Source: Rana temporaria (lineage: Eukaryota; Chordata; Amphibia; Anura; Ranidae). From it: DNA of 64,000 nucleotides. Made by a program: the position numbers and the translations under genes. Location of the stretch: contig NC_053494.1 in the NCBI RefSeq assembly GCF_905171775.1, positions 200,519,498 to 200,583,497 on the forward strand, read 5' to 3'. Position 1 is the first letter of the stretch. Each line of letters starts with the position of its first letter. The notes under the pieces are model-generated. The model did not search any database, was not told the origin of the DNA, and worked only from the letters and a program-made list of their open reading frames with translations. Positions 9,456-20,853 of this stretch are shown piece by piece.

Positions 9456-10195
9456 GGCCCAGATTCTCAAGCGAGTTACGCTGGCGTATCTCCAGATACG
9501 CCGTCGTAATTCTGAGTCTGAGCCGTCGTATCTATGCGCCTGATTCTTAGAATCAGTTACGCATAGATTTGTATTAGATCCGACTGGCGTAAGTCTCTTA
9601 TGCCGTCGGATCTTAACTGCATATTTACGCTGGGCGCTAGGGGCGTGTACGCTGATTTACGCATAGAAATATGTAAATCAGCTAGATACGCAAATTCACA
9701 AACGTACGCCCGGCCGACGCAGTACAGATACGCCGTTTACGTTAGGCTTTTCCCGGCGTAAAGTTACCCCTGCTATGGTGGCGTTCATGCGGCGTACCGA
9801 TGTTAAGTATGGACGTCGTTCCCGCGTCAAATTTTAAAAATTTTACGTCGTTTTCATAAGTCGTCCGTGAATGGGGCTGGACGTAATTTACGTTCACGTC
9901 GAAACCAATACGTCCTTGCGGCGTACTTTGGAGCAATGCACACTGGGATATGTCCACGGACGGCGCATGCGCCGTTCATAAAAAGCGTCATTTACGTGGG
10001 GTCACATAACATTTACATAACACAAGCCCACATCTTCCACATTTGAATTAGGCGGGCCGGCCTATTTACGCTACGCCGCCGCAACTTACGGAGCAAGTGC
10101 TTTAAGAATACTGCCCGTCTAAGTTGCGAAGGCGTAACGTAAATAGGATACGTTACGCCCGCTCAAAGATACGCCGCTGTACGAGAATCTGGGCC
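9456..10195. mobile_element. Fam-B MITE, complete
   Basis: It starts GGCCCAGATTCTC and ends GAGAATCTGGGCC, with nested inverted blocks (GGCGTATCTCCAGATACGCC near the left end). Flanking triplets TAT and TGA do not match, unlike other copies, so the target duplication has decayed or the phase differs. Confidence 0.75.
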
Positions 10196-10555
10196 TGAAT
10201 GTTCACACACCAGCTGAAAGTTGAGATTGGGCTTGCAGTGAGAGAGTTTGTTCCATGTGCTGATGAATGATAAGGGGAAATATTTACAAAGCGGCCAAAA
10301 AAGTGGAAAGGAGTCTTCATAACATCAGACTCTGAAATAGAGTTCCAGACTGGAACATGATTAGGGTGATGGATTCAACTCATAAATAGATTATGGTTGA
10401 AGAAGGTGAATTATGGGGAACAATGGCTCCAGTGAGGCTCTCTGCGCAAACAGAGTACTAGGGGGCCTAAAGTTTAGAATTAATGTGTACAATGTCCAAT
10501 AAGAGAGCCAGACCATAGAAAATTAATACAGAATTTTTTTTAATAAAGATGTCAT
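10196..10555. other. Unassigned intergenic DNA
   Basis: I see no coding signal and no recognised repeat between the Fam-B element and the Fam-A copy that follows. Confidence 0.35.
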
Positions 10556-10559
10556 TTAA

Positions 10560-11483
10560 CTGATTGTCGCTCTGCCGCCGTCGTTTTACGGCGGCAGGTT
10601 GGCTCCCCTGCGCGAGAGCCCGTAGCTCTACGTCGGCTCTCGTGCTGGCCACTAGGAACGCGCGCGCCCCCCGACTCCTGTGCGTGTGCCCGGCGGGCAC
10701 GTTCGCCGCCGGGCACACACGATTGCTCGTTACAGAGCGGGGACCGGGAGCTGTGTGTGTAAACACACAGCTCCCGGTCCTGTCAGGGAGGGAAATGCTG
10801 ATTTTCTGTTCATACAATGTATGAACAGCGATCAGTCATTTCCCCTAGTGAGGCCACCCCCCCTACAGTTAGAACACACCCAGGGAACATACTTCACCTC
10901 TTCCCCGCCCCCTAGTGTTAACCCCTTCACTGCCAGTGGCATTTTTATAGCACTGATCGCTAAAAAAATGGCAATGGTCCCAAAAATGTGTCAAAAGTGT
11001 CCGAAGTGTCCGCCATAATGTCGCAGTACCGAAAAAAAACGCTGATCGCCACCATTACTAGTAAAAAAAAGTTTTTTATAAAAATGCCATAAAAATACCC
11101 CCTATTTTGTAAACGCTTTAACTTTTGCGCAAACCAATCAATAAACGCTTATTGCGATTTTTTTTTAACGAAAAAAAATGTAGACGAATATGTATCGGCC
11201 TAAACTGAGGAACATTTTTTTTTTTTTATATTTTTGGGAGATATTTATTATAATAAAAAGTAAAAAATATTCATTTTTTTCAAAATTGTCGCTCTATTTT
11301 TGTTTATAGCGCAAAAAACTAAAAACCACAGAGATGATCAAATACCACCAAAATAAAGCTCTATTTGTGGGGAAAAAAAGACGCCAATTTTGTTTGGGAG
11401 CCACGTCGCACGACCGCGCAATTGTCAGTTAAAGCGAGCAGTGTCGAAACGCAAAAAGTGCTCTGGTCTTTGACCAGCAATAA
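10560..11483 (-). mobile_element. Fam-A copy, reverse orientation
   Basis: It follows TTAA at 10,556-10,559 with a CG-rich palindromic segment (CTGCCGCC...GGCGGCAG). It then has the inverted ACACACAGCTCCCGG/CCGGGAGCTGTGTGT pair around 10,745-10,780, the TTAACCCCTTCACTGCCAGTG block, and the AT-rich core. It ends in CGCAATTGTCAGTTAAAGC and a match to the 658 copy's left end (CTCTGGTCTTTGACCAGC). The last terminal bases CCACTT are missing. Confidence 0.65.
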
Positions 11484-12138
11484 ACAAGACAAAATAAAAC
11501 AGCCAACACACTTATGAAGCTAAAACAAAATGTCCCCCTTCTATAGGGCTATACAACAAATAAAAGATTGGCTGTATATGAGTGTAGGATTTTGTAGTTC
11601 CTGCAGGGTGGGGGGCAAAGGAGTGCCCAAGGTAGTTTCCTGGTTTGGTCACAAGGTGTTACCATAGCTAGTTATGAGAGAAGGTTCGGAGTGGGTAGGA
11701 TGTGTAGTCGCCTAAAAAGCCACAAGAGCTCCCTAGAGTAGTAGTGGGTTATTACTCTAGGACAGCCTTCAACAACCTTTTTGCCCCAAAGGAACCCTTG
11801 CAATAACTTTCAGGTATCGGTGAACCCCGGTTAAGATTAGTCCATTGATGGGCATTGGGAAAATGCCCTTTACATTGGTAGTGGTCAGAATGCCACCCTT
11901 ACAGTCATACTTCTGGCTCTGCCAAATTGTGTTGGACCTGGAACTATGCAGGCACCATCACTTGGGAGGTCAGATACTGTAGCTCAAAGAACCCACGGCC
12001 ACCTCTGGAGGAACCCTGGTTGAGAAAAGCTCCCCTAGAAAGAGCCAGGGCTGCTATTAGAAATCACGGGAGCCCCATACAGCCTACCTGGCAGGCACCC
12101 CCTCAAATATATCAAAACACTTAAAATATACTAAAATC
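11484..12138. other. Intergenic DNA with an old hAT-like fragment
   Basis: About 11,765-12,035 is bounded by CAACCTTTTTGCCCC...GGAACCCTTG on the left and GGAGGAACCCTGGTTGAG on the right, an inverted arrangement also seen as fragments near 35,490 and 38,510. It is a probable diverged hAT-like MITE. Nothing was recognised in the rest. Confidence 0.4.
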
Positions 12139-12141
12139 ATT

Positions 12142-12873
12142 GGGCCAGATTCAAGAAGCAATTGCGCCCGTGTAACCATAGGTTACACGGCGCAATTGCT
12201 TACTTGCTCCGGCGTAGCGAATGCTCCTGATTCAGGAACATCGCTACGCCGACTGCAGCCTAAAATCTGCGCGGCATAAGGCTCTTATGCCACGCAGATT
12301 TTAGGCTGCATTCTAGCGAAAACCGCTAGGGGGCGCTCCCATTGTGATCATAGTATGCAAATTGCATACTAACACCGATTCACAAACTTGCGCGGGCCCT
12401 GCGTACGCAAATTACGTAATTTGCGTACGTCGGGTTTCGCGTAACGTTACACATCCTAAGAGCAAGCGCAGCCAATGCTATAGGATGGCCACATTCCCGC
12501 GTCGCGACGTTCAAATTTTACACTGTTTGCGTAAGTGGATCGTGAATGGCGCTGGACGCCATTCACGTTCACTTTGAAGCAAATGACGTCCTTGCGACGT
12601 CATTTGCTGCAATGCACGTTGGGAAAGTTTCCCGAAGGAGCATGCGCTCTACGCTCGGCGCGGGAGCGCGCCTAATTTAAATGATTCCCGCCCCCGGCGG
12701 GATCATTTACATTAGGTGCCCTTACGCCGGGCAAGTTAACACAGCGCTCCCACAATTTACGGAGCTTCTGCTCCGTGAATCGCGGGCAGCGCAGAAAATT
12801 TGCGCGGGCGCAGGGCAAAAACGCTGCCCTGTGCCTGCGTAAGAAAGGCGCAGATTCTTACTGAATCTGGGCC
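12142..12873. mobile_element. Fam-B MITE, target duplication ATT
   Basis: The ends are GGGCCAGATTCAAG and ACTGAATCTGGGCC. ATT flanks both sides (12,139-12,141 and 12,874-12,876). Long internal hairpins include GCAATTGCGCCCGTGTAACC against GGTTACACGGCGCAATTGC. Non-coding. Confidence 0.78.
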
Positions 12874-12937
12874 ATTCTTAGCGGACACCAAGATAACAGA
12901 CAAGCTGTGTGAATTATCTCTTTTTTTATCCCTTGAG

Positions 12938-13209
12938 CCGGCGTACCTTTGGGCGTAAATACGACGTGATACTGAGCATGCACGCGCATGCGCCGTTCGT
13001 TCGGCCATGCATCTACCTGGGGTCAAGCTTCATTTAAATACAACACGCCCACGACCTGCCTACTTTGAAATACGCGCGCTTACGCAGGCCCATTTACGCT
13101 ACGCTACGTTTGTGAATACAGCACTTGCCTCTCTAAGTTGCGGCAGCGTAGCGTAAATAACATACGCTACGCCTGCACAACGTTATGCCGCCCTACGAGA
13201 ATCTGGGCC
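12938..13209. mobile_element. Fam-B right-end fragment
   Basis: It contains the family interior words (GAGCATGCACGCGCATGCGCC, TACGCTACG) and finishes GAGAATCTGGGCC at 13,209. The left half is missing. Confidence 0.65.
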
Positions 13210-13602
13210 ATAATGTTTGGGGGTTCTAAAAAAAATTCTGCCAGAAAAAGGTCTGGTCTTCATGTTAGGTTAATGCATGACAACAGGCCAAAAATCTCTC
13301 TTTCCGGCGCTCCGCCATGTGCATCACCATATGCCGTGGTGTGCTGTCACGGGAAGCAGAATAAATGGCACCGTATCACACCAACGATCGGCCTGAAGGG
13401 GCTCTTGGGAATCTGCATAGCTGGTTTTGGTCTAAAAAAAAAAACTATGGTAAAAAAAATTAAATTAGATCCCAAGAGGTCCCCTTTCAGCGACCAAACT
13501 AGAAAACTGGAACAAAAAAAGTTACCGCTCCAGGTGGATTGTGTTAGGATGATCAGTATGGTCCCAGGAGATCAAGGGTGCTGGCAATGCACAAGGCAAC
13601 AA
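13210..13602. other. Unassigned intergenic DNA
   Basis: A 199-codon frame covers part of this and the following repeat, but the repeat overlap and mixed composition make it a chance frame. No domain recognised. Confidence 0.35.
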
Positions 13603-13745
13603 ATGGAAAAAGAAAATATGGACAGCCGCCCTCCAAAGAACCTTGATGGTTGTCTTTATTTAAAAAAGGAAAAATGCACTACAAGTCACAGCACACTACA
13701 CAGGAGTAAAACAGCTGACGCGTTTCGTCCCACTTGAGCACTGGG
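13603..13745 (-). mobile_element. Retroelement tail with decayed hammerhead motif
   Basis: On the minus strand this reads a CCCA...TGGG stem, GACGAAACGCGTC, then TTTAAATAAAGACAACC and ends TCCATATTTTC. GAAACGCGTC is the 3' half of a hammerhead core with a very short stem III. The CTGATGA half is degenerate (only GATG retained), so the ribozyme is probably dead. The same tail appears inverted at 14,680-14,813. Confidence 0.55.
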
Positions 13746-13754
13746 CCATCGTCA

Positions 13755-14672
13755 AATGACGGCTTCACGGTGACTCTGAATATTCAACAGGACGTCTTTT
13801 GACGTCCTGTATTCCTCCGGCCACTGGGGGGGCGCGCGAGATGCCGATGCGTGTGCCTGGCGGTCGCGATGTCCGCCAGGTACCCGCGATCGGTAACGAC
13901 AGAGCAGTGACGTGGAGCTCTGTGTGTAAAGGGGACAGAGGAGACCGATCTGTGTCTCTTGTACATAGGGACATAGATCGGTCACCTCCCCCAGTCACCC
14001 CCCTTCCCCCACAGTTAGAACACAATACAGGTATACATATTAACCCCTCCCTCACCCCCTAGTGTTAACCCCTTGAATGCCAGTCACATTTATACAGTAA
14101 TTAGTGCATATTTATCGCATTAATCTCTGTATAAATGTGAATGGCGCCAAAAACGTGTCAAAAGTGTCCGATGTGTTCGCCGCAATGTCACGGTGACAGT
14201 AAAAAAATCGCAAATCGCCGCCAATAGTAGTAAAAAAATTAATAAAATAAAAATGCCATAAATCTATCACCTATTTTGTAAACGCTATAACTTTTGCGCA
14301 AACCAATCAATATATGATCATTGCGATTTTTTTTTACCAAAAATATGTAGAAGAATACATATCGGCCTAAACTGAGGAAAAAAAAAAGTTTTTTAAAAAA
14401 AAATTGTGATATTTATTAAATAAAAAAGTAAAAAATATTGTGTTTTTTTTTTTTAATTGTCGCTCTTCTTTTGTTTATAGCGCAAAAAATAAAAGCCACA
14501 GAGGTGATCAAATACCACCAAAAGAAAGCTCTATTTGTGGGAACAAAATGATAAAAAAATTGTTTGGGTACAGTGTAGCACGACCGCGCAATTGTCATTC
14601 AAGGTGCGACAGTGCTGAAAGCTGAAAATTGGCTTGGGCAGGAAGGGGCATAAGTGCCCGGTATGGAAGTGG
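13755..14672 (-). mobile_element. Fam-A copy, reverse orientation
   Basis: It ends GGAAGTGG at 14,672 followed by TTAA (14,673-14,676). It contains the CGCAATTGTCATT block, the AT-rich core, GTGTTAACCCCTTGAATGCCAG, and the left CG-rich palindrome AGGACGTC...GACGTCCT near 13,790-13,810. It lies exactly between two inverted retroelement tails. Confidence 0.65.
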
Positions 14673-14679
14673 TTAAGCA

Positions 14680-14813
14680 CTAATTTATAGTGTGAAACGC
14701 GTCATTTAACTCCCGTGAAATGTGCTGTGACTAGTAGTGCATTTTTCCTTTTTTAAATAAAGACAACCATCAAGGTTTTTTGGAGGGCGGCTGTCCATAT
14801 TTTCTTTTTCCAT
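14680..14813 (+). mobile_element. Retroelement tail, inverted partner of 13,603-13,745
   Basis: It reads GTGTGAAACGCGTCA, then GTAGTGCATTTTTCC, AAATAAAGACAACCATCAAGG and ends TCCATATTTTCTTTTTCCAT. It preserves the GAAACGCGTC half of a hammerhead, but the CTGATGA side is cut off by the Fam-A junction. With its partner it makes a roughly 125-bp inverted repeat spaced by about 0.95 kb. Confidence 0.55.
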
Positions 14814-15639
14814 AAACTAGTAAACCTGTTTTGCTGCTATGGTGGATTGTTGTGCACTTGGTGATGGTGTTGCCTCAGTTCATAGACTCCTGTGTGTTTC
14901 CAATTAAAGCCGAGGCTTAGCCTGGGAGGACTCAGCACCGTACAGCTGTTGGTGACTCTCCTGCTGTGCCGCGGCTGGGAAGCTGGATCATAACATCACA
15001 CACAGGCACGGTATACAGTGTCATATATACTGTATAGAAATATTTTCCCAGGCTCCCCCCCCCCTAAATAACACCCATTACAGTACCCAGATGTTGCTGT
15101 CAGTCTGAGGCCGCCACACCTCCCGCCGCTGCCTACAAGAACAATCGTACTTTGACTGATGACTAAACCCAGCTTCATTTTTCCAGGATAACAAAGTGGA
15201 TGACACAACCGGAATCGTAGCAGCAGCTTGCCATCAATGTGAAGTGTTGGCTGACATACAAATATCCCGTGTATGGAATGTAAAACACACTTAGACCACA
15301 CCATGCATGCGCTGCCTGTCCTGACTTGTAGCTAGGTGCTGAAGTCTTCGGGTTAAAACTGGCTATAGATATTAGATGGCGGTCAGACACAAGGGGGGGG
15401 GGGGGGGGCAAACCAGCTGCTTTTTCCAACCAGTTCTTCAATGATCTTACTACCCCTTGGGGGGATCCTCCATGTTACCTGCAGCTCCACATACATATAA
15501 AAATGGCCACACATGCTACAATCTGATTGTACAATCACTGTGTAATGTTCTTAAGGTTAACCAAAAACTATGCAATGTGATGGCCTGTTCAGCTTATATC
15601 CGATCTGATTGGCCCTCATTGTATGTAGTTGTTGGCAAA
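14814..15639. other. Unassigned intergenic DNA
   Basis: Contains a 16-base G run near 15,393-15,408. No coding match, RNA gene or recognised repeat is seen. Chance frames on the minus strand have no domain signature. Confidence 0.4.
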
Positions 15640-17190
15640 TGTAAGGTGCATTCTCCCCACTGATGTCTAATGTAAGGAGGATGCTTTCCATTGACCTTCA
15701 ATGTAAGGAGCATTCTTCTCACTGACCACCAATGTAAGGGACATTCTTCCCACTGATCACCAATGTAAGGGACATTCTTCTCACTGACCACCAATGTAAG
15801 GGACATTCTTCTCACTGATCACCAATGTAAGGGACATTCTTCCCACTGATCACCAATGTAAGGGACATTCTTCTCACTGATCACCAATGTAAGGGACATT
15901 CTTCTCACTGATCACCAATGTAAGGGACATTCTTCCCACTGATCACCAATGTAAGGGACATTCTTCTCACTGATCACCAATGTAAGGGACATTCTTCCCA
16001 CTGATCACCAATGTAAGGAACATTCTTCTCACTGATCACCAATGTAAGGGACATTCTTCCCACTGACCACCAATTTAAGGGACATTCTTCTCACTGATCA
16101 CCAATGTAAGGGACATTCTTCCCACTGATCACCAATGTAAGGAACATTCTTCCCACTGACCACCAATGTAAGGAACATTCTTCCCACTGATGTCTAATGT
16201 AAGGAGGATGCTTTCCATTGACCTTCTATGTAAGGGACATTCTTCTCACTGACCACCAATGTAAGGAGCATTCTTCTCACTGATCACCAATGTAAGGGAC
16301 ATTCTTCCCACTGATCACCAATGTAAGGAGCATTCTTCTCACTGATCACCAATGTAAGGGACATTCTTCCCACTGATCACCAATGTAAGGAGCATTCTTC
16401 TCACTGATCACCAATGTAAGGGACATTCTTCCCACTGATCACCAATGTAAGGGACATTCTTCCCACTGACCACCAATGTAAGGAACATTCTTCCCACTGA
16501 TGTCTAATGTAAGGAGGATGCTTTTCATTGACCTTCAATGTAAGGGACATTCTTCCCACTGACCACTAATGTGGGGGATATTCTTCCCACTGACCACCAA
16601 TGTGGGGGATATTCTTCCCACTGACCACCAATGTAAGGGACATTCTTCCCACTGACCACTAATGTGGGGGATATTCTGTCCACTGTTTTCCAATGTAGGA
16701 TACATTATTCCACTGACCTCCAATGTAAGGAACATTCTTCCCACTGATCACCAATGTAAGGAGCATTCTTCCCACTGACCACCAATGTAAGGAACATTCT
16801 TCCCACTGATGTCTAATGTAAGGAGGATGCTTTCCATTGACCTTCAATGTAAGGAGCATTCTTCTCACTGACCACCAATGTAAGGGACATTCTTCCCACT
16901 GATCACCAATGTAAGGGACATTCTTCTCACTGACCACCAATGTAAGGGACATTCTTCTCACTGATCACCAATGTAAGGGACATTCTTCCCACTGATCACC
17001 AATGTAAGGGACATTCTTCTCACTGATCACCAATGTAAGGGACATTCTTCTCACTGATCACCAATGTAAGGGACATTCTTCTCACTGATCACCAATGTAA
17101 GGGACATTCTTCCCACTGATCACCAATGTAAGGAACATTCTTCCCACTGACCACCAATGTAACAAGCATTCTTCCCACTGTCCCCCAATG
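15640..17190 (+). repeat. Minisatellite, 31-bp unit, about 50 copies
   Basis: The unit is ACCAATGTAAGGGACATTC followed by TTCCCACTGATC. There are two main variants (TTCTCACTG and TTCCCACTG), and a variant block GATGTCTAATGTAAGGAGG...TTTCCATTGACC recurs at about 15,665, 16,190, 16,500 and 16,810. That gives a higher-order pattern of about 310-520 bp. Open frames here are chance. Confidence 0.95.
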
Positions 17191-17573
17191 CAGCCCTTAC
17201 CAGCGCCCATCAAATGCAGCCTCTCCAGCGCCCATCAAATGCAGCCTCTCAAGTGCCAATCAATTCAGTCTCACCAGTGCTCGTCAATGTAGCCTCACCA
17301 GCGCCCATCAATGCAGCCTACTAGCGCCCATCAATGAATGTTTGCTTGCTTCTATTCATTCGGGAGTTGGGACACAGACACAGCCCTCCACCACCACTGT
17401 GCCTCTGACACTATGTACAAACGGAGCGGCAGCTGCCTGCTGATGCAGAGACTTAGTTGGTTGTTGCAGAGAGAAGAGAGTAGGAACACCAGTGGCTGGG
17501 CACCCCTAGGCAACAGTGTGCCTAAGGCGGCTGCCTTGTTTGCCTAGTGGTTGCACCGGCCCTGGGCCAGATG
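17191..17573 (+). mobile_element. Right end of a hAT-like element with a short second array
   Basis: A 25-28-bp unit (CAGCGCCCATCAAATGCAGCC) repeats at 17,191-17,336. It is followed by CTAAGGCGGCTGCCTTG and a terminal TGGTTGCACCGGCCCTG. The CAGGGCCGGTGCAACC end type is hAT-like. I could not find the matching left end before the 31-bp array, so boundaries and membership of that array are uncertain. Confidence 0.4.
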
Positions 17574-17868
17574 AAGCATAGCATACTGTACCTGCCCAAT
17601 CCAGGAAGATGACCATGAAGGTGATGGAGCCCGTTGCTGACCTGCGAGAAGGAAGTATTTTTCCATAATGGCATTCCAAGGCGTACAAGAGAGTGAGAGA
17701 GCAAGTAGCATGAATATACAACCTAGCCATTTGACTCTTTTCCAAGGGGAACGTTGCGAAAACAAGTTGGATAGGGCGCTGACCATTGATTTATAAGTAT
17801 CCCTGACTTACCACCTTCCGAGAGAAAACCTTCGCTCCACGTCCTCCATTGCAGAATGAATGCTCTCT
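17574..17868. other. Unassigned intergenic DNA
   Basis: Nothing recognised; no coding or repeat signature. Confidence 0.35.
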
Positions 17869-17876
17869 GCTAGGAG

Positions 17877-18439
17877 TAGGGTGACCACATTTCCAAACTG
17901 CCATTCAGGGACACACCCCCCCTCTTTCACCTTCCCCAAAAAAAGATGAGGGGGGTGGGGGGAAATGTAGTCTCGGGGTTGATGGGAAATTTGGCGGCGG
18001 GTTATTTGTCAGGTATATGTGCCGCTTGCCACCCATAGCCTGCCACCAGATGCAGCTGTCACTCCCTCTGCATGAGCCACGTGCGTAGAAGGAAAGGAGC
18101 GGCGTCACTATCCGGAGAGTGAAGATCACACCAGTCTCTGCTGCTTTCCGGAGAAAGAGGAGGTGCCGAGGTGGGTGGGGACAGCAGTGCTGCACTAGGC
18201 ACAGGCCTCGCTCCCGGTCTCACTGTCTGAGACTAATTTGTCACTGGTTGCAAGACGCCAGGCAGCGCCGTCCCTAGCAACCAGTTCCGGAAATGTAGTT
18301 ATTAGTTAGTAGGGGGTGGCTGTGTCCTCTATTTAATTTTGGGACATTGTATTGTCCCAGACTGAAGGTGCCCGGGACCCGGGAAAGACATGTCAATTGC
18401 GGGACAGTCCCGGGCAATCCGGGACACATGGGCACCCTA
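17877..18439. mobile_element. hAT-like MITE, target duplication GCTAGGAG
   Basis: It starts TAGGGTGACCACATTTCC and ends CACATGGGCACCCTA. Perfect 8-bp flanks GCTAGGAG lie at 17,869-17,876 and 18,440-18,447. A second member is at 32,991-33,325. The near-terminal GGGACATTGTATTGTCCC palindrome is shared by both. Confidence 0.85.
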
Positions 18440-18447
18440 GCTAGGAG

Positions 18448-18924
18448 CCACTGATAATACGCTGGTTTGAAGAACGCTGAATCCGCCGATGGGCATATTT
18501 CAATGTAACAATGACTTGCAGGATCCCATCTCTGTAATTACAACATTTACATTTTATGGTCTCTCCTTCAGTAAATATTAACTTAAAAAGTTTAACACAA
18601 ATTTCTTTCACCTCCATATGTAATGGTGACTGATGGTTTGTTTGCCTTTGTGAAGCACAATTGTTCACTTTTCCCTTTCTATGTTCTTATGAGCGCTGCT
18701 GCACTTACCTGATTGTTACTTTTATGAAACGCAATAAAATATAAATTGTGAAAAAAATTTAATGAATGAAAAAAAAAATGATTAACATTAATAAAACACA
18801 GAACTGAACCAAGAGTGCAGAAGATGTTTGTGGGCCCTGGGCAAACCTTTCATGGATGCCACCCACTCCACCCGGCACCCACCTCCCTATCTTTTTACCT
18901 AAAAATAGTTAAAATACTGTATAT
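18448..18924. other. Unassigned intergenic DNA
   Basis: AT-rich towards 18,720-18,790. A GGGCCCTGGGCAAACC stretch near 18,833 resembles the ends of degraded hAT-like repeats. Nothing else recognised. Confidence 0.35.
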
Positions 18925-19445
18925 ACTCAAGTATAAGCCGACCCAAATATAAGCACCTAATTTACCACAAAAAAAATGGGGAAATGCAGAATCTACTGTA
19001 AGTGGAAAAGATGGTCAACAATGCCCACCTGCAGCCTCACTGTGCTCATCTGCAGCCTTACTGTGCCCATCTGCAGCCTCACTGCCCATTTGCAGTCTCA
19101 CTGTGCCCATCTGCAGCCTCAATGTGCCCACCTGCAGCCTCACTGTGCCCATCTGCATCCTCAATGTGCCCATTTGCAGCCTCACTGTGCCCATCTGCAG
19201 CCTCACTGTGCCCATCTGCAGCCTCACTGTGCCCATCTTCAGCCTCACTGTGCCCATCTGCAGCCTCACTGTGTCCATCTACAGCCTCACTGTGCCCATT
19301 TGCAGCCTCACTGCCCATTTGAAGCCTCACTGTGCCCATCTGCAGCCTCACTCTGCCCATTTGCAGCATCACTGTGCCCATCTGCAGCCTCACTGTGCCC
19401 ATCTGCAGCCTCACTGTGCCCATCTGCAGCCTCACTTTGCCATTT
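18925..19445 (+). mobile_element. Left part of a probable hAT-like element with array
   Basis: It opens TATATACTCAAGTATAAGCC, which has the look of a DNA-transposon end, and passes within about 100 bp into a minisatellite. The right terminus is not found, so the class is uncertain. Confidence 0.4.
19025..19440 (+). repeat. Minisatellite, 21-bp unit, about 20 copies
   Basis: The unit is TGCAGCCTCACTGTGCCCATC with few variants (CATTTGCAGCC, missing GTG). The unit length divisible by 3 makes all frames translate as short peptide repeats; these are not genes. Confidence 0.93.
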
Positions 19446-19748
19446 ACCTTTGATCCGCTGTGTCAGTCTTGATAAGGAGGGAAGGGATTTGCACCTGATT
19501 ACGCTTTGTGCATTGCCTCCTCTCAGATGATTCTCAGCAGGGCTGTATGCAAGATTACAGACATTATAGGAAGTCCACACCGTCGCCGTCTGCGCCGTCC
19601 ACTGTAACAAAGCCCCGCCTCCTCTTTGTCCGTGATAGACAGAACACTAAACTGAATCAGTGTTCCGTCTATCACGGACGAGGATTCTCAGCCAAAAGCT
19701 CTCCTCTGAGTTTTCCCATCGGGAAAACTGGCCGTGTGTACGAGGCTT
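19446..19748. other. Short intergenic segment with a Fam-H-like end
   Basis: It holds a hairpin GTCCGTGATAGACAGAACAC against GTGTTCCGTCTATCACGGAC (19,628-19,680). It ends CCGTGTGTACGAGGCTTAA, the inverted terminus style of Fam-H elements. This element truncates the 3' end of the Tc1 element next to it. Confidence 0.5.
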
Positions 19749-20420
19749 AACAGGCTTTCTTCTAAGATTGCCCTGTATTTGGCTCCATCCATCTTCCCAT
19801 CAACTCTGACCAGCTTCCCTGTCCCTGCTGAAGAACAGCATCCCCATAACATGATGTTGTCACCACCATGTTTCACAGTGGGGATGGTGTGTTCAGGGTG
19901 ATGTGCAGTGTTAGTTTTCTGCCACACATAGTGTTTTCCTTTTGTGCCATAAAGTTCACTTTTGGTCTCATCTGACCAGAGCACCTTCTTCCACATGTTT
20001 GCTGTGTCCCCCACATGGCTTCTCACAAACTGAAAATGGGACTTCTTATGGCTTTATTTCAACAATGGCTTTCTTCTTGCCACTCTTCCATAAAGGCCAG
20101 ATTTGTGGAGAGCACGACTAATAGTTGTCCTGTGGACAGATTCTCCCACCTGAGCTGTGGATCTCTGCAGCTCCTCCAGAGTTACCATGGGCCTCTGGGC
20201 TGCTTCTCTGATGAATGCTCTCCTTGCCCGGCCCGGTCAGTTTAGGTGGACGGCCATGTCTTGGTAGGTTTGCAGGTGTGCCATACCCTTTCCATTTTCA
20301 GATGATGGATTGAACAGAGCTCCGTGAGATGTTCAATGCTTGGGATTCTGTTTTGTAGCCTAACCCTTTAAAATTCTCTACAACTTTATCCCTGACCTGT
20401 CTGGTGTGTTCCTTCATGAT
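19749..20420 (-). pseudogene. Tc1-like transposase pseudogene, C-terminus missing
   Basis: The minus strand begins with an ATG near 20,418 and a helix-turn-helix segment (KEHTRQVRDKVVENFKGLG, then SRSSVQSIIRKWK-type sequence). After frameshifts around 20,026-20,240 it continues with VLWSDETKSELYG near 19,960-19,990, which carries the first catalytic Asp. It then reads HGGDNIMLWGCCSSAGTGKL and KYRAILEESL before stopping matching at 19,749. The second Asp and the Glu of the DDE triad are absent, so it is non-functional. Sequence differs from the 7,369 element, so these are separate Tc1 lineages. Confidence 0.82.
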
Positions 20421-20558
20421 GCTGTTTGTTCACTAAGGTTCTCTACCCTCTGAGGGCTTCACAGAACAGCTATACTTATACTGAAATTCAATTAAACACC
20501 CCTGGATTCTATTTACTAATTAGGTGACTTTTGAAGACAATTGGATCCACTATCATAA

Positions 20559-20703
20559 GTCTTCAAACTACGGCCCTCCAGTTGTTCAGGAACTACAATT
20601 CCCATCATGCCTAGTCATGTCTGTGAATGTCAGAGTTTACAATGCCTCATGGGACTTGTAGTTCCGCACCAGCTGGAGGGCCATCGTTTGAGGATCCCTG
20701 CAA
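20559..20703. mobile_element. Hairpin MITE (ACTACAATTCCCATCATGCC type)
   Basis: The arms CAAACTACGGCCCTCCAG and CTGGAGGGCCATCGTTTGAGG are inverted, as are GGAACTACAATTCCCATCATG and the CATGGGACTTGTAGTTCC arm. It nearly folds back end to end. It interrupts the Tc1 5' region; a target duplication was not resolved. Confidence 0.65.
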
Positions 20704-20853
20704 CTAGATTTTAGTTAGGGGTATCAGAGTAAAGGGGGCTGAATACAAATGCACGCCACACTTTTCAGATATTTATTTGTAAAAAAAAATTGAAAACCAT
20801 TTATCATTTTCCTTCCACTTCACAATTATGTGCCACTTTGTGTTGGTCTATCA

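Noticed and set aside
13138..13737. 199-codon plus-strand frame
   Set aside because: It starts in a Fam-B MITE end and finishes in a retroelement tail; the middle has no recognisable domain.
18976..19530. A 184-codon frame that looks like a tandem-repeat antigen
   Set aside because: The 21-bp unit is divisible by 3, so every frame becomes a peptide repeat; no gene structure around it.
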